DNA from: SAR92 clade bacterium H455
GTDB taxonomy: Bacteria; Pseudomonadota; Gammaproteobacteria; Pseudomonadales; Porticoccaceae
Direction: 5' to 3'
Length of the DNA stretch: 64,000 nucleotides
NCBI GenBank assembly: GCA_024802545.1
Contig: CP103416.1
Coordinates: forward strand, 2,046,001-2,110,000
The notes beneath the pieces are model-generated. The model was not told the DNA's origin. It saw only the letters and a list, made by a program, of their open reading frames with translations, and ran no database searches. Shown in pieces: positions 6,716 through 17,347 of the stretch; the first letter of the stretch is position 1, and every line of letters starts with the position of its first letter. A program made the position numbers and the translations under genes.

Positions 6716-8143
6716 TTAGCGCTGTTTATCTTCAAAGCGTCGATGTTCACGACTGACGCGGTTGAGTCCGTTCATTGAGGCGATACGATAGGCTTCGGCC
6801 ATGGTCGGGTAGTTGAAAGTGGTGCGGACGAAGTACTTGATACTGTTGGCCTCCCCTTCTTGATTCATAATCGCCTGTCCAATATGAATAATCTCTGCGG
6901 CCTCTGCGCCAAAACAGTGAATGCCGAGTATCTGCAGGGTTTCCTGATGAAAGAGAATTTTTAACATTCCCACTTCTTCACCGGAAATATGCGCTCGGGC
7001 TGTGTCTTTGAAATAGGCGCGGCCAATTTCATAGGGGATTTTTTGTTCGGTGAGCTCGCGCTCATTTTTGCCGACAAAGCTGATCTCGGGAATCGTCCAG
7101 ATACCAGTGGCGACATCATCTACGCGGTACTGATCTGTCATGCCACACATATGGGATGCGGCAAAGCGACCCTGGTCATAGGCAGCGCCAGCCAGTGCCG
7201 GCCAGCCGATAACATCACCGGCAGCGTAGATATGCGGGATGGCAGTTTGGTAGTCTTTGTTAACCTGTATCTGACCGCGAGAATCTGTTTCTAGGCCTAT
7301 GTCTTCTAAGCCCATATTCTTGGTGTTACCACTGCGGCCGTTGCACCAGAGCAAGGCTTCAGCATGAATGCGCTTGCCAGATTTAAGCTCTAGGGTGACG
7401 CCATTTGCACCGGTGGTGACGCTCTCATACTCTTCGTTGTGGCGTACCATAACGTTGAGATCGCGGAGGTGATAGCTCAGTGCATCGGAGATTTCGTCAT
7501 CGAGAAAGTTCATCAGCCATTCTCTGGTGTTGACCAGGTCGACTCGGGTATCCAGTCCGCAAAAGATTGAGGCATACTCACAGCCAATAACACCTGCGCC
7601 GTAGATGATAATATTTCGCGGCGTGCTATCCAGCGCCAAAATACTGTCACTATCAAAGATATTCGGGTGATCAAAATCAATATTCTCTGGCCTGTAAGGG
7701 CTTGAACCTGTGGCCAACAAAAAGTGCTTGGAGCTCACCTGAGTGACTTTGCCATCGCTTGCCGTCACTGAGATTTCATGGGGCGAAGTAAACTTTCCGC
7801 GGCCAACAAAGGTATGCACACGGTTGCGGGCATAGCCTTTGGTGCGACCCTGAACCTGCTTGGTGATTACATCGTCGGCGGCTTTCATTACCTCAGGAAA
7901 AGAGAACCAGCGGGGCTCGCCAACGGCGCGAAACATGGGCATGGTGTTGTATTGCATCATTCGTCGAATAGACTGTCGCAGGGCTTTTGAGGGAATGGTG
8001 CCCAGGTGGGTGCAGTTGCCCCCGGCCAGTGCACGCTCGTCGACTACTGCAACCCGCCAGCCCTGTTTGACTGCGTTCATTGCTGCGCCTTCGCCACCGG
8101 GACCGCTGCCGATTACGACTAGATCGTACTGATAATTGGACAT
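6716..8143 (-). CDS. sthA: Soluble pyridine nucleotide transhydrogenase
   Basis: The product is 475 residues, the normal length for SthA/UdhA. It is an FAD flavoprotein that moves electrons between NADPH and NAD+ in the cytoplasm. The FAD-binding motif [10 protein letters not shown] is at 12-21. [15 protein letters not shown] replaces the redox-active CxxxxC of related lipoamide dehydrogenases, with only one Cys kept, as in true SthA. A second Rossmann motif [10 protein letters not shown] is near 182, and the dimerisation domain closes with [15 protein letters not shown]. It lies 2 bases downstream of nqrM, at the distal end of the nqr cluster, which puts NADH/NADPH balance next to the Na+-NQR. 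Confidence 0.95.
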   Translation of the reverse strand: MSNYQYDLVVIGSGPGGEGAAMNAVKQGWRVAVVDERALAGGNCTHLGTIPSKALRQSIRRMMQYNTMPMFRAVGEPRWFSFPEVMKAADDVITKQVQGRTKGYARNRVHTFVGRGKFTSPHEISVTASDGKVTQVSSKHFLLATGSSPYRPENIDFDHPNIFDSDSILALDSTPRNIIIYGAGVIGCEYASIFCGLDTRVDLVNTREWLMNFLDDEISDALSYHLRDLNVMVRHNEEYESVTTGANGVTLELKSGKRIHAEALLWCNGRSGNTKNMGLEDIGLETDSRGQIQVNKDYQTAIPHIYAAGDVIGWPALAGAAYDQGRFAASHMCGMTDQYRVDDVATGIWTIPEISFVGKNERELTEQKIPYEIGRAYFKDTARAHISGEEVGMLKILFHQETLQILGIHCFGAEAAEIIHIGQAIMNQEGEANSIKYFVRTTFNYPTMAEAYRIASMNGLNRVSREHRRFEDKQR

Positions 8144-8145
8144 GC

Positions 8146-8391
8146 TTAGGTTTTTTCCTGTTCTGAAGAACGCTGATTGGCGGTTGCATCGTAGGCCATA
8201 TCGGCATCGCTCAGCTCATCGCATTTGTTGGGATCACCACCGCAGAGATCGCAGTTGTAGTTGGCTTCACCCAGTGCGGCACCGACGCCGCCACAGGAGC
8301 CTGCAATGGGCTTGCCGCCCATGAGCACGCCCACTGCCATTGCTGTAATCAGCAGGGCAAAAATGATGATGGTAAGAAAGATTTCAGCCAT
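8146..8391 (-). CDS. nqrM: Na+-NQR maturation protein NqrM
   Basis: The product is 81 residues. One N-terminal membrane helix ([25 protein letters not shown]) is followed by a Cys-rich segment [10 protein letters not shown]...[13 protein letters not shown]. This is the DUF539/NqrM pattern, which is needed for assembly of the Fe centre between NqrD and NqrE. It lies between apbE and sthA with 2-base spacing on each side, so all three are likely cotranscribed with the nqr genes. Confidence 0.93.
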   Translation of the reverse strand: MAEIFLTIIIFALLITAMAVGVLMGGKPIAGSCGGVGAALGEANYNCDLCGGDPNKCDELSDADMAYDATANQRSSEQEKT

Positions 8392-8393
8392 GT

Positions 8394-9452
8394 TTAGTTC
8401 TCGCTGTTAACCGCTGCTGCGGTTAAATACTGTTTAAAGGCGTCACTGTAAACGGCGCTGAACTGCTCGCCTGCTTTGACCAACATATAGACCGCGATGG
8501 ATTGCTGATTGGCGATTTCTAGCGCTGCCTGGTCACCCATAACCAAGAAGGCGGTGGCCCAGGCATCGGCGTCAATACAGCGATCAGCGACCACGGTCAC
8601 CGAGGCCAGACGATGCTCTATGGGTCGGCCGCTTCGTGGATCTATACTGTGGGAGTAGCGTTTTCCGTCTTTCTCAAAATAATTCCTATAGTCACCAGAG
8701 GTTGCTACGGCGGCACTCTGGAGTGCAATAATATTGTCTACCTGACCCATGGCATCCGGGGTTTCTATGGCAATGCGCCAGGGCTGCCCTTTGGGGTTTA
8801 AGCCGCTCACGCGCATTTCGCCACCTACTTCCACAAGATAATCTGGCAGTGCCAGCATCTCTAGTAAGTCGGCGACCTGGTCAACGGCATAGCCTTTGGC
8901 CACGGCGGATAGATCCAAGCGCAGAGCTAGCTCTTTGCTGATCGATTGCTTATCGGTATTTAATATCAGGTGCTGGTAACCAATGCTCGCCAGCGCCTCG
9001 GTGATTTCATTGTCTTCGGGAATGCGATCATTGGTCATCTGTGGGCCAAAGCCCCAGAGATCGACCAGCGGGCCGACAGTAGGATCGAAGGCGCCGGCGC
9101 TGTAATACCAGATCTGGCGGCTGGTCTGCAATACAGTCCAGAGCCCCTCAGATGCGACAACCTCTTCCCCAAGTGGCAGCCGGTTAAACAGGCTTAACTC
9201 GGATTCCGACTTGTAGGTGGACATGGCCAGATCAACTCTATCTAACGCTTCGTCAATCTGCTCGGCCAAATCTGCCGGCGCTGGCTGATCTGCCACTATG
9301 GTGATGTGATAGCTGGTGCCAAATTTGCTGCCTGAGATCTGCACAATCTCGGGGGCGTGGTCACAGCCGCCGAGCAGCAGAAAGCTAACCAGGGCTGAAA
9401 CCAAAAACGAGGCTTTCACAAGCCCCGTTATTTTGTCACTAGAATAGATCAT
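8394..9452 (-). CDS. apbE: FAD:protein FMN transferase (ApbE lipoprotein)
   Basis: From the ATG at 9452 the product is 352 residues. A longer frame from 9506 would overlap nqrF by 44 bases and put extra residues before the signal peptide, so the internal ATG is preferred. The lipobox SFLLLGGC marks it as a lipoprotein facing the periplasm. Family features include GTSYHITIVAD, VGPLVDLWGFGP, LDLSAVAKGYAVDQVADLL, and YSHSIDPRSGRP followed by VVADRCIDADAWATAFLVMG with the Mg2+-binding Asp/Thr-type residues. It attaches FMN to threonines in NqrB and NqrC. It lies directly downstream of nqrF, as usual. Confidence 0.93.
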   Translation of the reverse strand: MIYSSDKITGLVKASFLVSALVSFLLLGGCDHAPEIVQISGSKFGTSYHITIVADQPAPADLAEQIDEALDRVDLAMSTYKSESELSLFNRLPLGEEVVASEGLWTVLQTSRQIWYYSAGAFDPTVGPLVDLWGFGPQMTNDRIPEDNEITEALASIGYQHLILNTDKQSISKELALRLDLSAVAKGYAVDQVADLLEMLALPDYLVEVGGEMRVSGLNPKGQPWRIAIETPDAMGQVDNIIALQSAAVATSGDYRNYFEKDGKRYSHSIDPRSGRPIEHRLASVTVVADRCIDADAWATAFLVMGDQAALEIANQQSIAVYMLVKAGEQFSAVYSDAFKQYLTAAAVNSEN

Positions 9453-9462
9453 CAAGCTATCA

Positions 9463-10686
9463 TTATCCGCCGAAGTCATCGAGGAAGATATTCTCTTCTT
9501 CAACACCCAAGTCTTGCAACAATTTGACCACTGCGGCGTTCATCATTGGCGGCCCGCACATGTAGTATTCGCAATCTTCAGGCGCTTCGTGATCCTTCAG
9601 GTACTGCTCGAACAAGACGTTGTGGATAAAGCCAGTGAGGCCTTCCCAATTATCTTCTGGCTGTGGATCTGAGAGAGCCAGATGCCACTCGAAGTTGTCA
9701 TTCTCTGCTGCTAGGGCATCATATTCATCATCATAGAAACATTCGCGCAATGAACGGGCTCCATACCAGAAGCTGATCTTACGCTTGCTCTTGAGACGCT
9801 TGAGCTGATCGAAGATATGTGAACGCATTGGTGCCATTCCCGCACCACCGCCGATAAACACCATTTCATTTTCGGTGTCTTTGGCAAAAAACTCACCGAA
9901 TGGACCATAGACAGTAATCTTGTCGCCCGGCTTTAAACTAAAGGTATAAGACGACATTTGACCTGGCGGAATACCTTCAGAGCGCGGTGGCGGTGTTGCG
10001 ATGCGGATATTGAACTTAACAATACCCATTTCATCTGGATAGTTGGCCATTGAGTACGCGCGGATAACCGGCTCGGTCACAATCGACTCGTGCTTAAAGA
10101 AACCAAAGTGCTCCCAGTCGCCACGGTACTGCTCTTCGATATCGAAGTCAGCGTATTTAATGTGGTGAGGCGGGCATTCCAGCTGCACATAGCCACCAGC
10201 GCGGAAGTTAACATCAACTCCTTCGGGCAATTTCAGTGTCAGCTCTTTAATAAAGGTCGCCACGTTGTGGTTGGACTCAACCACACATTCCCAGCGCTTG
10301 ACGCCAAACACTTCTTCCGGGACTTCAATTTTCATGTCCTGCTTAACCGGAACCTGACAGGAGAGCCTCCAACCTTCAGCCGCTTCGCGACGGTTAAAGT
10401 GGCTCTCTTCAGTGGGCAACATGGAGCCGCCACCGTCTGTAATAACACATTTGCACTGGGCGCAGCTTCCGCCGCCGCCACAGGCTGAGGGCAAGAATAG
10501 ACCCGCATTAGAGAGTGTCTGCAGCAGCTTGTCGCCAGCTGCTACGGTGATCGTCTTCTCACCGTTTATCTCAATATTGACGTCGCCAGAGGACACCAGC
10601 TTGCTGCGAGCGGCCAGGATAAAGGCTACTAGGGCAAGGATAACCACTGTAAACATGGTAACGCCGAGGATGATTTCGATATTCAT
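9463..10686 (-). CDS. nqrF: Na+-NQR subunit F (NADH entry, FAD and 2Fe-2S)
   Basis: The product is 407 residues, full length. An N-terminal membrane helix (about 5-27) leads to a plant-type ferredoxin domain with Cys69, Cys75, Cys78 and Cys110 as [2Fe-2S] ligands. The FAD-binding motif RAYSMANYP and the NADH domain ([20 protein letters not shown], then [15 protein letters not shown]) follow. It takes electrons from NADH and passes them toward NqrC/B. The stop TAA is 10 bases upstream of the chosen apbE start. Confidence 0.97.
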   Translation of the reverse strand: MNIEIILGVTMFTVVILALVAFILAARSKLVSSGDVNIEINGEKTITVAAGDKLLQTLSNAGLFLPSACGGGGSCAQCKCVITDGGGSMLPTEESHFNRREAAEGWRLSCQVPVKQDMKIEVPEEVFGVKRWECVVESNHNVATFIKELTLKLPEGVDVNFRAGGYVQLECPPHHIKYADFDIEEQYRGDWEHFGFFKHESIVTEPVIRAYSMANYPDEMGIVKFNIRIATPPPRSEGIPPGQMSSYTFSLKPGDKITVYGPFGEFFAKDTENEMVFIGGGAGMAPMRSHIFDQLKRLKSKRKISFWYGARSLRECFYDDEYDALAAENDNFEWHLALSDPQPEDNWEGLTGFIHNVLFEQYLKDHEAPEDCEYYMCGPPMMNAAVVKLLQDLGVEEENIFLDDFGG

Positions 10687-10706
10687 GAGTAGCTACTTCT
10701 CCGTAA

Positions 10707-11315
10707 TCAAATGTCTATGCCGCCAAACGACATAAAGCCTAAGGATATTAGGCCTACAGTGATAAATACGATGCCCAGCCCCTGAAGGCCTTCTGGAATA
10801 TCGCTATATTTTAGTTTTTCTCGAATTCCTGCGAGAACTACGATTGCCAGGGCCCATGAAGTACCAGAGCCAAAGCCGTAAACCACACTTTCACTAAAGT
10901 TGTAATCGCGCTCAGCCATTAACAGCGAGCCACCGAGAATCGCACAGTTCACCGTAATCAACGGCAGAAACACACCCAGGGCGTTATAGAGCGCCGGCAC
11001 ATACTTATCGAGGAACATTTCCAGGATCTGCACTATGGCGGCGATAACACCGATAAAACAGAGATACTTTAAGAAGCTCAGATCAACATCAGGCAGACCG
11101 GCCCAATCCAGTGCACCGTCGGACAGCAGGTAACCGAGCAGCAGGTTGTTTACCGGGACGGTAATGGTTTGCACTACGATTACTGCAATACCCAAACCGA
11201 ATGCTGCATTGATCTTCTTCGACAGCGCCAGATAGGTACACATACCCAAGAACAGGCTAAGGGCGATATTGTCGATAAAGATCGAGCGAACTAACAAACT
11301 TAGATAATGTTCCAT
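10707..11315 (-). CDS. nqrE: Na+-NQR subunit E
   Basis: The product is 202 residues with six predicted membrane helices, belonging to the NqrDE/RnfAE family. It begins [26 protein letters not shown]; the Cys in [10 protein letters not shown] and the Cys in [10 protein letters not shown] are the conserved half-sites that, with NqrD, hold a membrane iron centre. The ATG overlaps the nqrD stop (TAATG), so translation is coupled. Confidence 0.97.
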   Translation of the reverse strand: MEHYLSLLVRSIFIDNIALSLFLGMCTYLALSKKINAAFGLGIAVIVVQTITVPVNNLLLGYLLSDGALDWAGLPDVDLSFLKYLCFIGVIAAIVQILEMFLDKYVPALYNALGVFLPLITVNCAILGGSLLMAERDYNFSESVVYGFGSGTSWALAIVVLAGIREKLKYSDIPEGLQGLGIVFITVGLISLGFMSFGGIDI

Positions 11316-11977
11316 TAGGCAACCTCACTCGGACGGCTATTGGCGGTGATCTTAAAGTCCGGCTGTTCAACCTGATCTTTCTTGCTGACGCGAAGAACCC
11401 AGATAAACAGACCAATTAAGAAGAAGGCACTGGGTGGCATCAACATCATGCCATTGGCCACATACCAGCCACCGTCGGTGCTGAGCTGCAGGACTTCGTA
11501 GCCCCACAGCTTGCCGGCGCCAAACAGTTCGCGGAAGAATGCGACAATCATCAGTACCAAACTGTAACCAAGACCGTTGCCTATGCCGTCTAAAAAGCTC
11601 GGCAGCGGCGGGTTTTTCATGGCGAAGGCTTCAGCGCGACCCATCACAATACAGTTGGTAATAATCAGTCCAACAAAGACCGACAGCTGCTTGCTGATGT
11701 CGTAGGCCACGGCCATAAGTACCTGATCAACAACAATTACCAATGAGGCAATGATGGTCATCTGCACAATAATGCGGATGCTGTTGGGAATATGGTGGCG
11801 GATCAACGAGACAAACAGATTTGAAAATGCAGTTACCACGGTCAGTGCCAGACACATGACAAAGGCGACCTTCATGCTTGAAGTCACAGCCAGCGCCGAA
11901 CAGATACCGAGGATTTGCAGTGCAATCGGGTTGTTGTTCAGTACTGGTGCTAGAAGCGTATCTTTAGCTTTTGACAC
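11315..11977 (-). CDS. nqrD: Na+-NQR subunit D
   Basis: The product is 220 residues and starts with GTG behind a GGGAGG RBS. It is a six-helix NqrDE-family protein with [21 protein letters not shown] and [19 protein letters not shown], the conserved Cys-containing inverted-topology half-sites. It pairs with NqrE to form the Fe centre and part of the Na+ path. Its end overlaps the nqrE start, and nqrC ends 2 bases before it. Confidence 0.97.
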   Translation of the reverse strand: MSKAKDTLLAPVLNNNPIALQILGICSALAVTSSMKVAFVMCLALTVVTAFSNLFVSLIRHHIPNSIRIIVQMTIIASLVIVVDQVLMAVAYDISKQLSVFVGLIITNCIVMGRAEAFAMKNPPLPSFLDGIGNGLGYSLVLMIVAFFRELFGAGKLWGYEVLQLSTDGGWYVANGMMLMPPSAFFLIGLFIWVLRVSKKDQVEQPDFKITANSRPSEVA

Positions 11978-11979
11978 GA

Positions 11980-12747
11980 TTAGGCCTCCCCTGTCTTAAG
12001 ATTGCTGATCAGTGGTGAGAAACCTGAATCACCTAGCCAGTAGCGCACTAGATTATCAACACCACGAGTAGTCAAAGTAGCGCCTGCGAGACCGTCGATC
12101 TGCGATTCATAACCGTCACGGTTCATATCCGCCTTGCCTTTCAATACAGTGATCGCCAGGTCGCCGGAGCTATAGGCTTTTTTGCCAATCCAGCTGGCTT
12201 TCCAGTTAGGGTTGTCAATTTCGCCACCCAGACCAGGTGTTTCGGCATGCTCGTAGAAGCCAATGCCGGCAACCGTTTCGAGATCCGATTCCAGAGCGAT
12301 AAAGCCATACAGAGTTGACCAGAGACCATAGCCTTTAATCGGCAGAATGATTTTCTCTAAGCCCTGCTCCCCTTCCACTATATAGATGGTGGCGTAATTG
12401 GCGCGACGTCTGATCTTGGCAATATCTTCATCACCGGACAGCGCTATAGACTGTGCCGGATCCTTAGAGGCTTTGCGTTGATCATAGACAGCGGGGTCAA
12501 CTGCATCGCTAAAGCGACCAGTTTCCATATCGACAATTCGGGTCGTAATCTGCTCAAACTGAGTCTCAACATCGATACCGGCTTTTAACAGGCCGGCAGA
12601 GGCGAGAATATTGGTCTTTAAATCCAATACCTTGTTCGCATCCTGCATAGGCCGCAGTATCACTGCAGCGCTAGAGACCACTACTGCGCAAACAATGCAG
12701 AGCAGTGCAGCAACACCGAACGTTTTCTTAATAGAGTCACTAGCCAC
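11980..12747 (-). CDS. nqrC: Na+-NQR subunit C (covalent FMN)
   Basis: The start is taken as GTG at 12747 ([16 protein letters not shown]), giving 255 residues. AAAGGAGA lies 7 bases upstream, and the upstream extension to 12816 would run back through the end of nqrB. GTGGCTAG also contains the nqrB stop, so the genes overlap by 8 bases. One N-terminal helix anchors a periplasmic FMN-binding domain. [12 protein letters not shown] near residue 222 holds the Thr that ApbE flavinylates; the usual Ser before GAT is Ala here. Confidence 0.95.
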   Translation of the reverse strand: MASDSIKKTFGVAALLCIVCAVVVSSAAVILRPMQDANKVLDLKTNILASAGLLKAGIDVETQFEQITTRIVDMETGRFSDAVDPAVYDQRKASKDPAQSIALSGDEDIAKIRRRANYATIYIVEGEQGLEKIILPIKGYGLWSTLYGFIALESDLETVAGIGFYEHAETPGLGGEIDNPNWKASWIGKKAYSSGDLAITVLKGKADMNRDGYESQIDGLAGATLTTRGVDNLVRYWLGDSGFSPLISNLKTGEA

Positions 12748-13933
12748 GGGCCAATCTCCTTTTGATATTTCCTTGAACCACAGCATGATCGAACAGCGGT
12801 GCAAATAGATTGGCAAACAGAATCGCCAGCATCATGCCCTCTGGGAAAGCCGGGTTGACTACGCGAATCAGAATTACCATGACGCCAATCAGCATGCCGT
12901 ACCAGAACTTGCCTGTATTGGTCATTGCCGCAGATACGGGGTCGGTGGCCATAAAGATTGCACCGAAGGCAAATCCGCCGATCACCCAGTGCCAATAGAA
13001 CGGCAAGGCAAACATGGGATTAGTCGAGTCGATAGCATTAAACAGCATGGACAACAGCGCTGAGCCCAGTAGAACACCACCAATGATGCGCCACGAAGCA
13101 ATACGCATCACCATCAACAACACGCCACCCAGCAGAATCGCCAGGGTCGAGGTTTCACCGATAGAGCCCTGAATGGTACCTATAAAGGCTGACATCCAGG
13201 TTACGCTCTGCTCAAGACCCGCCATACCGGCGGTAGCCGCCACAGACAGCATGGTTGCGCCAGTGTAACCGTCTACTGCAGTCCATACTGCGTCACCAGA
13301 CATATAGGCTGGGTAGGCAAAGTAAAGGAACGCGCGACCGGTTAGGGCTGGGTTGAGGAAGTTCTTACCGGTGCCGCCGAATACTTCTTTACCAATGACA
13401 ATACCGAAGCTGATGCCCACAGCGACCATCCACAATGGGAGATCAGGAGGACAGCAAAGAGCAAAGAGTACCGAGGTAACAAAGAAGCCCTCGTTTACTT
13501 CATGGCCGCGGACACTGGCAAACAATACTTCCCAGAAACCGCCGACTATAAAGGTGACCATGTATATAGGTAGGAAGTAAGCCGCACCATGGACTAGGTT
13601 GTCCCAGATGCTGGTTGGGTCATAACCGGCCAACATGGCGATAAAGATGCCCCGTCCGCCCTCTTGAGCCAACATGCCCATTTCCAACATGATGCTGTTA
13701 GCTTGAAAGCCGACATTCCACATGCCGAAAAACATGGTTGGGAACGTCGCCAACCACACTGTGATCATGACCCGCTTGAGGTCGATGGAATCACGCACAT
13801 GGGAACTGTTCTTGGTTACGTCTGATGGCTTAAATAAAGCTGTATCAACCGCTTCGTAAAGTGCATACCAGCTTTCCCATTTGCCGCCTTTGTGGAAATG
13901 CGGTTCTACCTTATCGAGAAGATTACGTATCAT
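12740..13933 (-). CDS. nqrB: Na+-NQR subunit B (covalent FMN, Na+ translocation)
   Basis: The product is 397 residues and multi-spanning, from the NqrB/RnfD family. It begins [34 protein letters not shown], which is typical. [13 protein letters not shown] near residue 226 carries the threonine bound to FMN. Other conserved stretches are [24 protein letters not shown] and [29 protein letters not shown] precedes the ATG. It is the main Na+-translocating subunit and works with NqrF, C, D and E in the inner membrane. Confidence 0.97.
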   Translation of the reverse strand: MIRNLLDKVEPHFHKGGKWESWYALYEAVDTALFKPSDVTKNSSHVRDSIDLKRVMITVWLATFPTMFFGMWNVGFQANSIMLEMGMLAQEGGRGIFIAMLAGYDPTSIWDNLVHGAAYFLPIYMVTFIVGGFWEVLFASVRGHEVNEGFFVTSVLFALCCPPDLPLWMVAVGISFGIVIGKEVFGGTGKNFLNPALTGRAFLYFAYPAYMSGDAVWTAVDGYTGATMLSVAATAGMAGLEQSVTWMSAFIGTIQGSIGETSTLAILLGGVLLMVMRIASWRIIGGVLLGSALLSMLFNAIDSTNPMFALPFYWHWVIGGFAFGAIFMATDPVSAAMTNTGKFWYGMLIGVMVILIRVVNPAFPEGMMLAILFANLFAPLFDHAVVQGNIKRRLARG

Positions 13934-13937
13934 GTTC

Positions 13938-15278
13938 TTAACCCTCCTTCTCTATTCTGGTCAAATTATCACGCAGGATTGGGCCGTATTCGTGCTTGCC
14001 GACACAGACATAGCTGTAGAGGCCGACATCGTCTTCGTCCAATTCCAGGCAACCGAGTTTTTGTGCCATTTCTGTGTCACCAATAATCAGTGAGCGAAGT
14101 AGCTGAACCGGCAAGATATCCAGAGCAGTCACATCTTCATAGCCACCTACAGGTACCATAGCGCGTTCGCTGCCGTTGGTGCTGGAGGTCATGTTGAAGA
14201 GTTTCTGGCTCAGGGAGGAAACAAAGATCGGCAGTGCTGAGTGCTTGTCAAAACCGGCTCTCAGATAATGCAGGAAATCGCGCTCGCGGCCTTCACGGAT
14301 AACCGAGACCTGAGAGTGATAACGCCCTAAAAAGGCAAACTCGCCAGAAGCTTTGCGACCGGAGAGAACTGAACCGGAAATAACACGATTTTCGTCATTC
14401 TTTAACTCGCCGATAACCAGCTGATTAAGATTGGCACCCAGCTGAGTTTTTAACAGTCGCGGCTGATTGACCTGAGGGCCAGCCAGTGCAACAACACGGC
14501 TGCTATCAATAAGGCCACTAGTAAACAGAGCACCTATGGCAATCACATCTTGATAACCAATAGTCCAAACGGTTTTCTCAGCGCTCACAGGATCGATAAA
14601 GTGAATATGGGTTCCAGCCAGACCTGCTGGATGGGGACCGGCAAAGCTGTGCGCCTGAACGCCATCGACAGTATCGCCAGCAACAGTTGCACCAGCCGCA
14701 CTGCAAAGGTGCACTGGACCGTCAGTCAAGCGTGTCAGAACGGTTAGACCGTTGACGAAGTCTTCACTGCGCTGCGCAATAATCGGTGCTGGATCAGCTG
14801 CCAGTGGATTGGTATCCATGGCAGTCACAAAGATCGATGATGGAGTCGACTCTAGCGCCGGTACTCGGGCAAAAGGACGAGTGCGCAATGACACCCACTG
14901 GCCAGAGTTAACCAGGTTCTCAACCACAAGGCTGCGATCCAATGAAGCGAGCTGCTCAGCACTGTACTGGGCAAAGCTTTCAGCTTCGTTTCCGTCAACA
15001 TCGATAACCAGAGATTGAAATACACGGCGTTCGCCGCGGTTGACTGCCACTACAACACCAGCTGCAGGGGCGGTGTATTTTACACCGACAGTTTTTTTGT
15101 CAGTAAACAGCAATTGACCCAGCTTGACGCGATCACCTTCGCGCACGGCCATGGTGGGCTTCATGCCCGGGTAGTCAAAACCAACTACCGCAACCTGACC
15201 TATGACTGGGCCATCGTGAATAACCTGCTCTGGCTTGCCAGCTATGGGCAGGTCTAATCCGCGACGGATTTTTATCAT
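13938..15278 (-). CDS. nqrA: Na+-NQR subunit A
   Basis: The product is 446 residues, full length. It starts [18 protein letters not shown] and contains [19 protein letters not shown] and [23 protein letters not shown], the biotin/lipoyl-like fold of NqrA, and ends with a conserved [17 protein letters not shown]. It is the cytoplasmic subunit near the quinone site. It is the first gene of the nqrA-F/apbE/nqrM/sthA run, with 4 bases to nqrB. The promoter should lie in 15279-15573; no clear -10/-35 pair is claimed. Confidence 0.97.
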   Translation of the reverse strand: MIKIRRGLDLPIAGKPEQVIHDGPVIGQVAVVGFDYPGMKPTMAVREGDRVKLGQLLFTDKKTVGVKYTAPAAGVVVAVNRGERRVFQSLVIDVDGNEAESFAQYSAEQLASLDRSLVVENLVNSGQWVSLRTRPFARVPALESTPSSIFVTAMDTNPLAADPAPIIAQRSEDFVNGLTVLTRLTDGPVHLCSAAGATVAGDTVDGVQAHSFAGPHPAGLAGTHIHFIDPVSAEKTVWTIGYQDVIAIGALFTSGLIDSSRVVALAGPQVNQPRLLKTQLGANLNQLVIGELKNDENRVISGSVLSGRKASGEFAFLGRYHSQVSVIREGRERDFLHYLRAGFDKHSALPIFVSSLSQKLFNMTSSTNGSERAMVPVGGYEDVTALDILPVQLLRSLIIGDTEMAQKLGCLELDEDDVGLYSYVCVGKHEYGPILRDNLTRIEKEG

Positions 15279-15573
15279 AGAAAATACCTAATACTCAAAA
15301 ATTTAATATTTGGGCTGTATCGCTGAATACATTTACAAAGGCGGTTTAACGGCCATTTTGCGAGTAATTTCAGCGTAGTGTCGGCAAACAGATGAGAAGC
15401 GTTGTCTACCAATTTAAGATCGGCGGGATTATAAAGGTCTGGGCGCTGTGATTCCAGTCTGAATGGGACCAAACAAAGCTAAAGTGGCTTATATCTGAGA
15501 TATTCGGTTTGTCGGGCTGAGGATTTGCCTGGACGGCATTCACAACACTACTCACAATGCTCCAACCAGTGAG

Positions 15574-15606
15574 TAAAAAGACCCGACGCAGAGGCTGCGC
15601 CGAGTC
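15574..15606 (-). terminator. Rho-independent terminator after gap
   Basis: On the minus strand GACTCGGCGCAG pairs with CTGCGTCGGGTC around a CCT loop and is followed by TTTTTA. It is 50 bases past the gap stop. A weaker inverted repeat (AGCCT/AGGCT within TTTTA/TAAAA arms, about 15619-15646) lies between. The remaining intergenic stretch to nqrA (15279-15573) shows no gene and should hold the nqr promoter. Confidence 0.8.
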
Positions 15607-15655
15607 CCACAAAAGGTTGTTTTAGTAGCCTGGAGTAGGCTTAAAACAATCTAAC

Positions 15656-17125
15656 TTAACTCGCAGCCAAGACTCTAGGGTAAGAGGGCCAGCTGACACC
15701 AGCGAACTTCTCTAAGCAGCGTACCACCTGACAGCTATAACCAAATTCATTGTCATACCAACAATAGAGTACACAGCTATTGCCTTCGACGATGGTAGCC
15801 TGAGAATCGTAGACACAGGCCTGACGGGAACCGACAAAATCTGTGGACACGGCTTCAGTGGAGATAGTGTAGCCAATCTGCTGCTGCAACTCAGAGTGCA
15901 GTGCCTTCTGACGCATAAACTCGTTTAGCTCTTCAACTGTCGTGTCGCGACCCAGCTGCAGATTGAGAATAGCCATAGAGACATTGGGTGTGGGCACCCG
16001 AATGGCATTGCCGGTCAACTTGCCTTTCAGCTGTGGAATTACCTTGGCCACTGCCTTGGCCGCGCCAGTGGAGGTCAACACCATGTTCAGCGCTGCACTG
16101 CGTCCACGACGATCACCTTTATGGTAATTATCGATCAAGTTCTGATCGTTGGTGTACGCGTGTACGGTTTCAACATGGCCACTATTGATACCGAACTCAT
16201 CCAGCAAGCACTTGAGTACCGGGACAATGGCATTGGTGGTGCAGGACGCCGCCGAGATAATCTTGCGCTCAGGGGTAATTTCCCCGTCGTTGACACCGTA
16301 GACAATATTTGGAATATCGTCGCCAGCTGGGGCAGTCAACAAGACTTTTGAGGCGCCGGGGCGCAGATGACCGCCGAGGCCCGCATTGTCTTTCCAGACA
16401 CCGGTGTTATCGACAATCAAGGCATTATTAATACCGTACTCGGTGTAATCGATTTCTTCTGGCGAATTGGCGTAGATCACCTTCACTGGATTACCGTTGA
16501 TCACCAGAGTATTCTCTTCTTCCAGCACACGAATGGTGCCTTTAAAGGAACCGTGAACCGAATCACGACGCAGCAGAGCTGCACGCTTTTCCAAATCGTT
16601 GTCAACCTTGCCTTTGCGAATCACAATGGCGCGCAGGCGCATTACATCACCCCCGCCAGCCTTATCAATCAGAATTCTCGCCACTAATCGCCCGATGCGA
16701 CCAAAACCGTACAGCACTACGTCCTGAGGTTGGGGCAGTGGTTTGACATCGGAGCCGATAATGTCTTTCAGCTCATCAGCAACAAATTCATCGACACTGC
16801 GACCATTGCCAATGCTCTTAAACTTAACCACCATTTTGCCAAGATCTATATGCGCAGGCCCAAGGTGTAAACGGGCAATCGCCTCGATCATCGGTGAGGA
16901 ATCAAATTCCGATAATTCATTCTGCTCTATCTGGCGCACACGGCGATGAAACTTCATCAGGTCAGTAACCGACTTATTAACCATACTGTTGCCATACATA
17001 TAGGTCGATACATTGCGCTCGCGGTAGAGCTTGCCAATTATCGGTATCATGCCTTCGGCAAGGGCTTCACGTTGTTTCCAATCTTTGAAAAAATCGTCTG
17101 GGAGGGGTCTCTTCTGATCAATCAC
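15656..17125 (-). CDS. gap: Glyceraldehyde-3-phosphate dehydrogenase, long form
   Basis: The start is taken as GTG at 17125 with AAAAGGA 7 bases upstream, giving 489 residues. A TTG further out (17200) gives 514 residues but has no better RBS. The first ~130 residues are an extension (REALAEGMIPIIGKLYRERNVSTYMYG...) found in the long GAPDHs of Pseudomonas-like bacteria. The NAD domain VVLYGFGRIGRLVARIL follows, then the catalytic Cys in SAASCTTNAIVPVL near residue 295, and ends YDNEFGYSCQVVR. It interconverts glyceraldehyde-3-phosphate and 1,3-bisphosphoglycerate. It is divergent from mfd. Confidence 0.93.
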   Translation of the reverse strand: MIDQKRPLPDDFFKDWKQREALAEGMIPIIGKLYRERNVSTYMYGNSMVNKSVTDLMKFHRRVRQIEQNELSEFDSSPMIEAIARLHLGPAHIDLGKMVVKFKSIGNGRSVDEFVADELKDIIGSDVKPLPQPQDVVLYGFGRIGRLVARILIDKAGGGDVMRLRAIVIRKGKVDNDLEKRAALLRRDSVHGSFKGTIRVLEEENTLVINGNPVKVIYANSPEEIDYTEYGINNALIVDNTGVWKDNAGLGGHLRPGASKVLLTAPAGDDIPNIVYGVNDGEITPERKIISAASCTTNAIVPVLKCLLDEFGINSGHVETVHAYTNDQNLIDNYHKGDRRGRSAALNMVLTSTGAAKAVAKVIPQLKGKLTGNAIRVPTPNVSMAILNLQLGRDTTVEELNEFMRQKALHSELQQQIGYTISTEAVSTDFVGSRQACVYDSQATIVEGNSCVLYCWYDNEFGYSCQVVRCLEKFAGVSWPSYPRVLAAS

Positions 17126-17347
17126 TGGCGGGTCCTTTTCAAGCAGTTTTGGGGGGGTGTTTACATTATCGTGAACATTAGTGACACAGGCAACAAGCAA
17201 AAGACTTCGTCTGGTCTATACAGACTATTGCCTCTATCTATCACTGGTCGACCGCGAGTAAAATAGCGGCCCACTGTGAACCAACGGTAACAACAGTGCA
17301 GTATCAGCTTAACTTTAGTACAACTTTCCACTAAACATGTAGGTGTT

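Noticed and set aside
17201-17347. GTCTGGTCTATACAGAC near the gap/mfd promoters as a possible LexA-type operator.
   Set aside because: It lacks the CTG-N10-CAG spacing and mfd is not normally in the SOS regulon.
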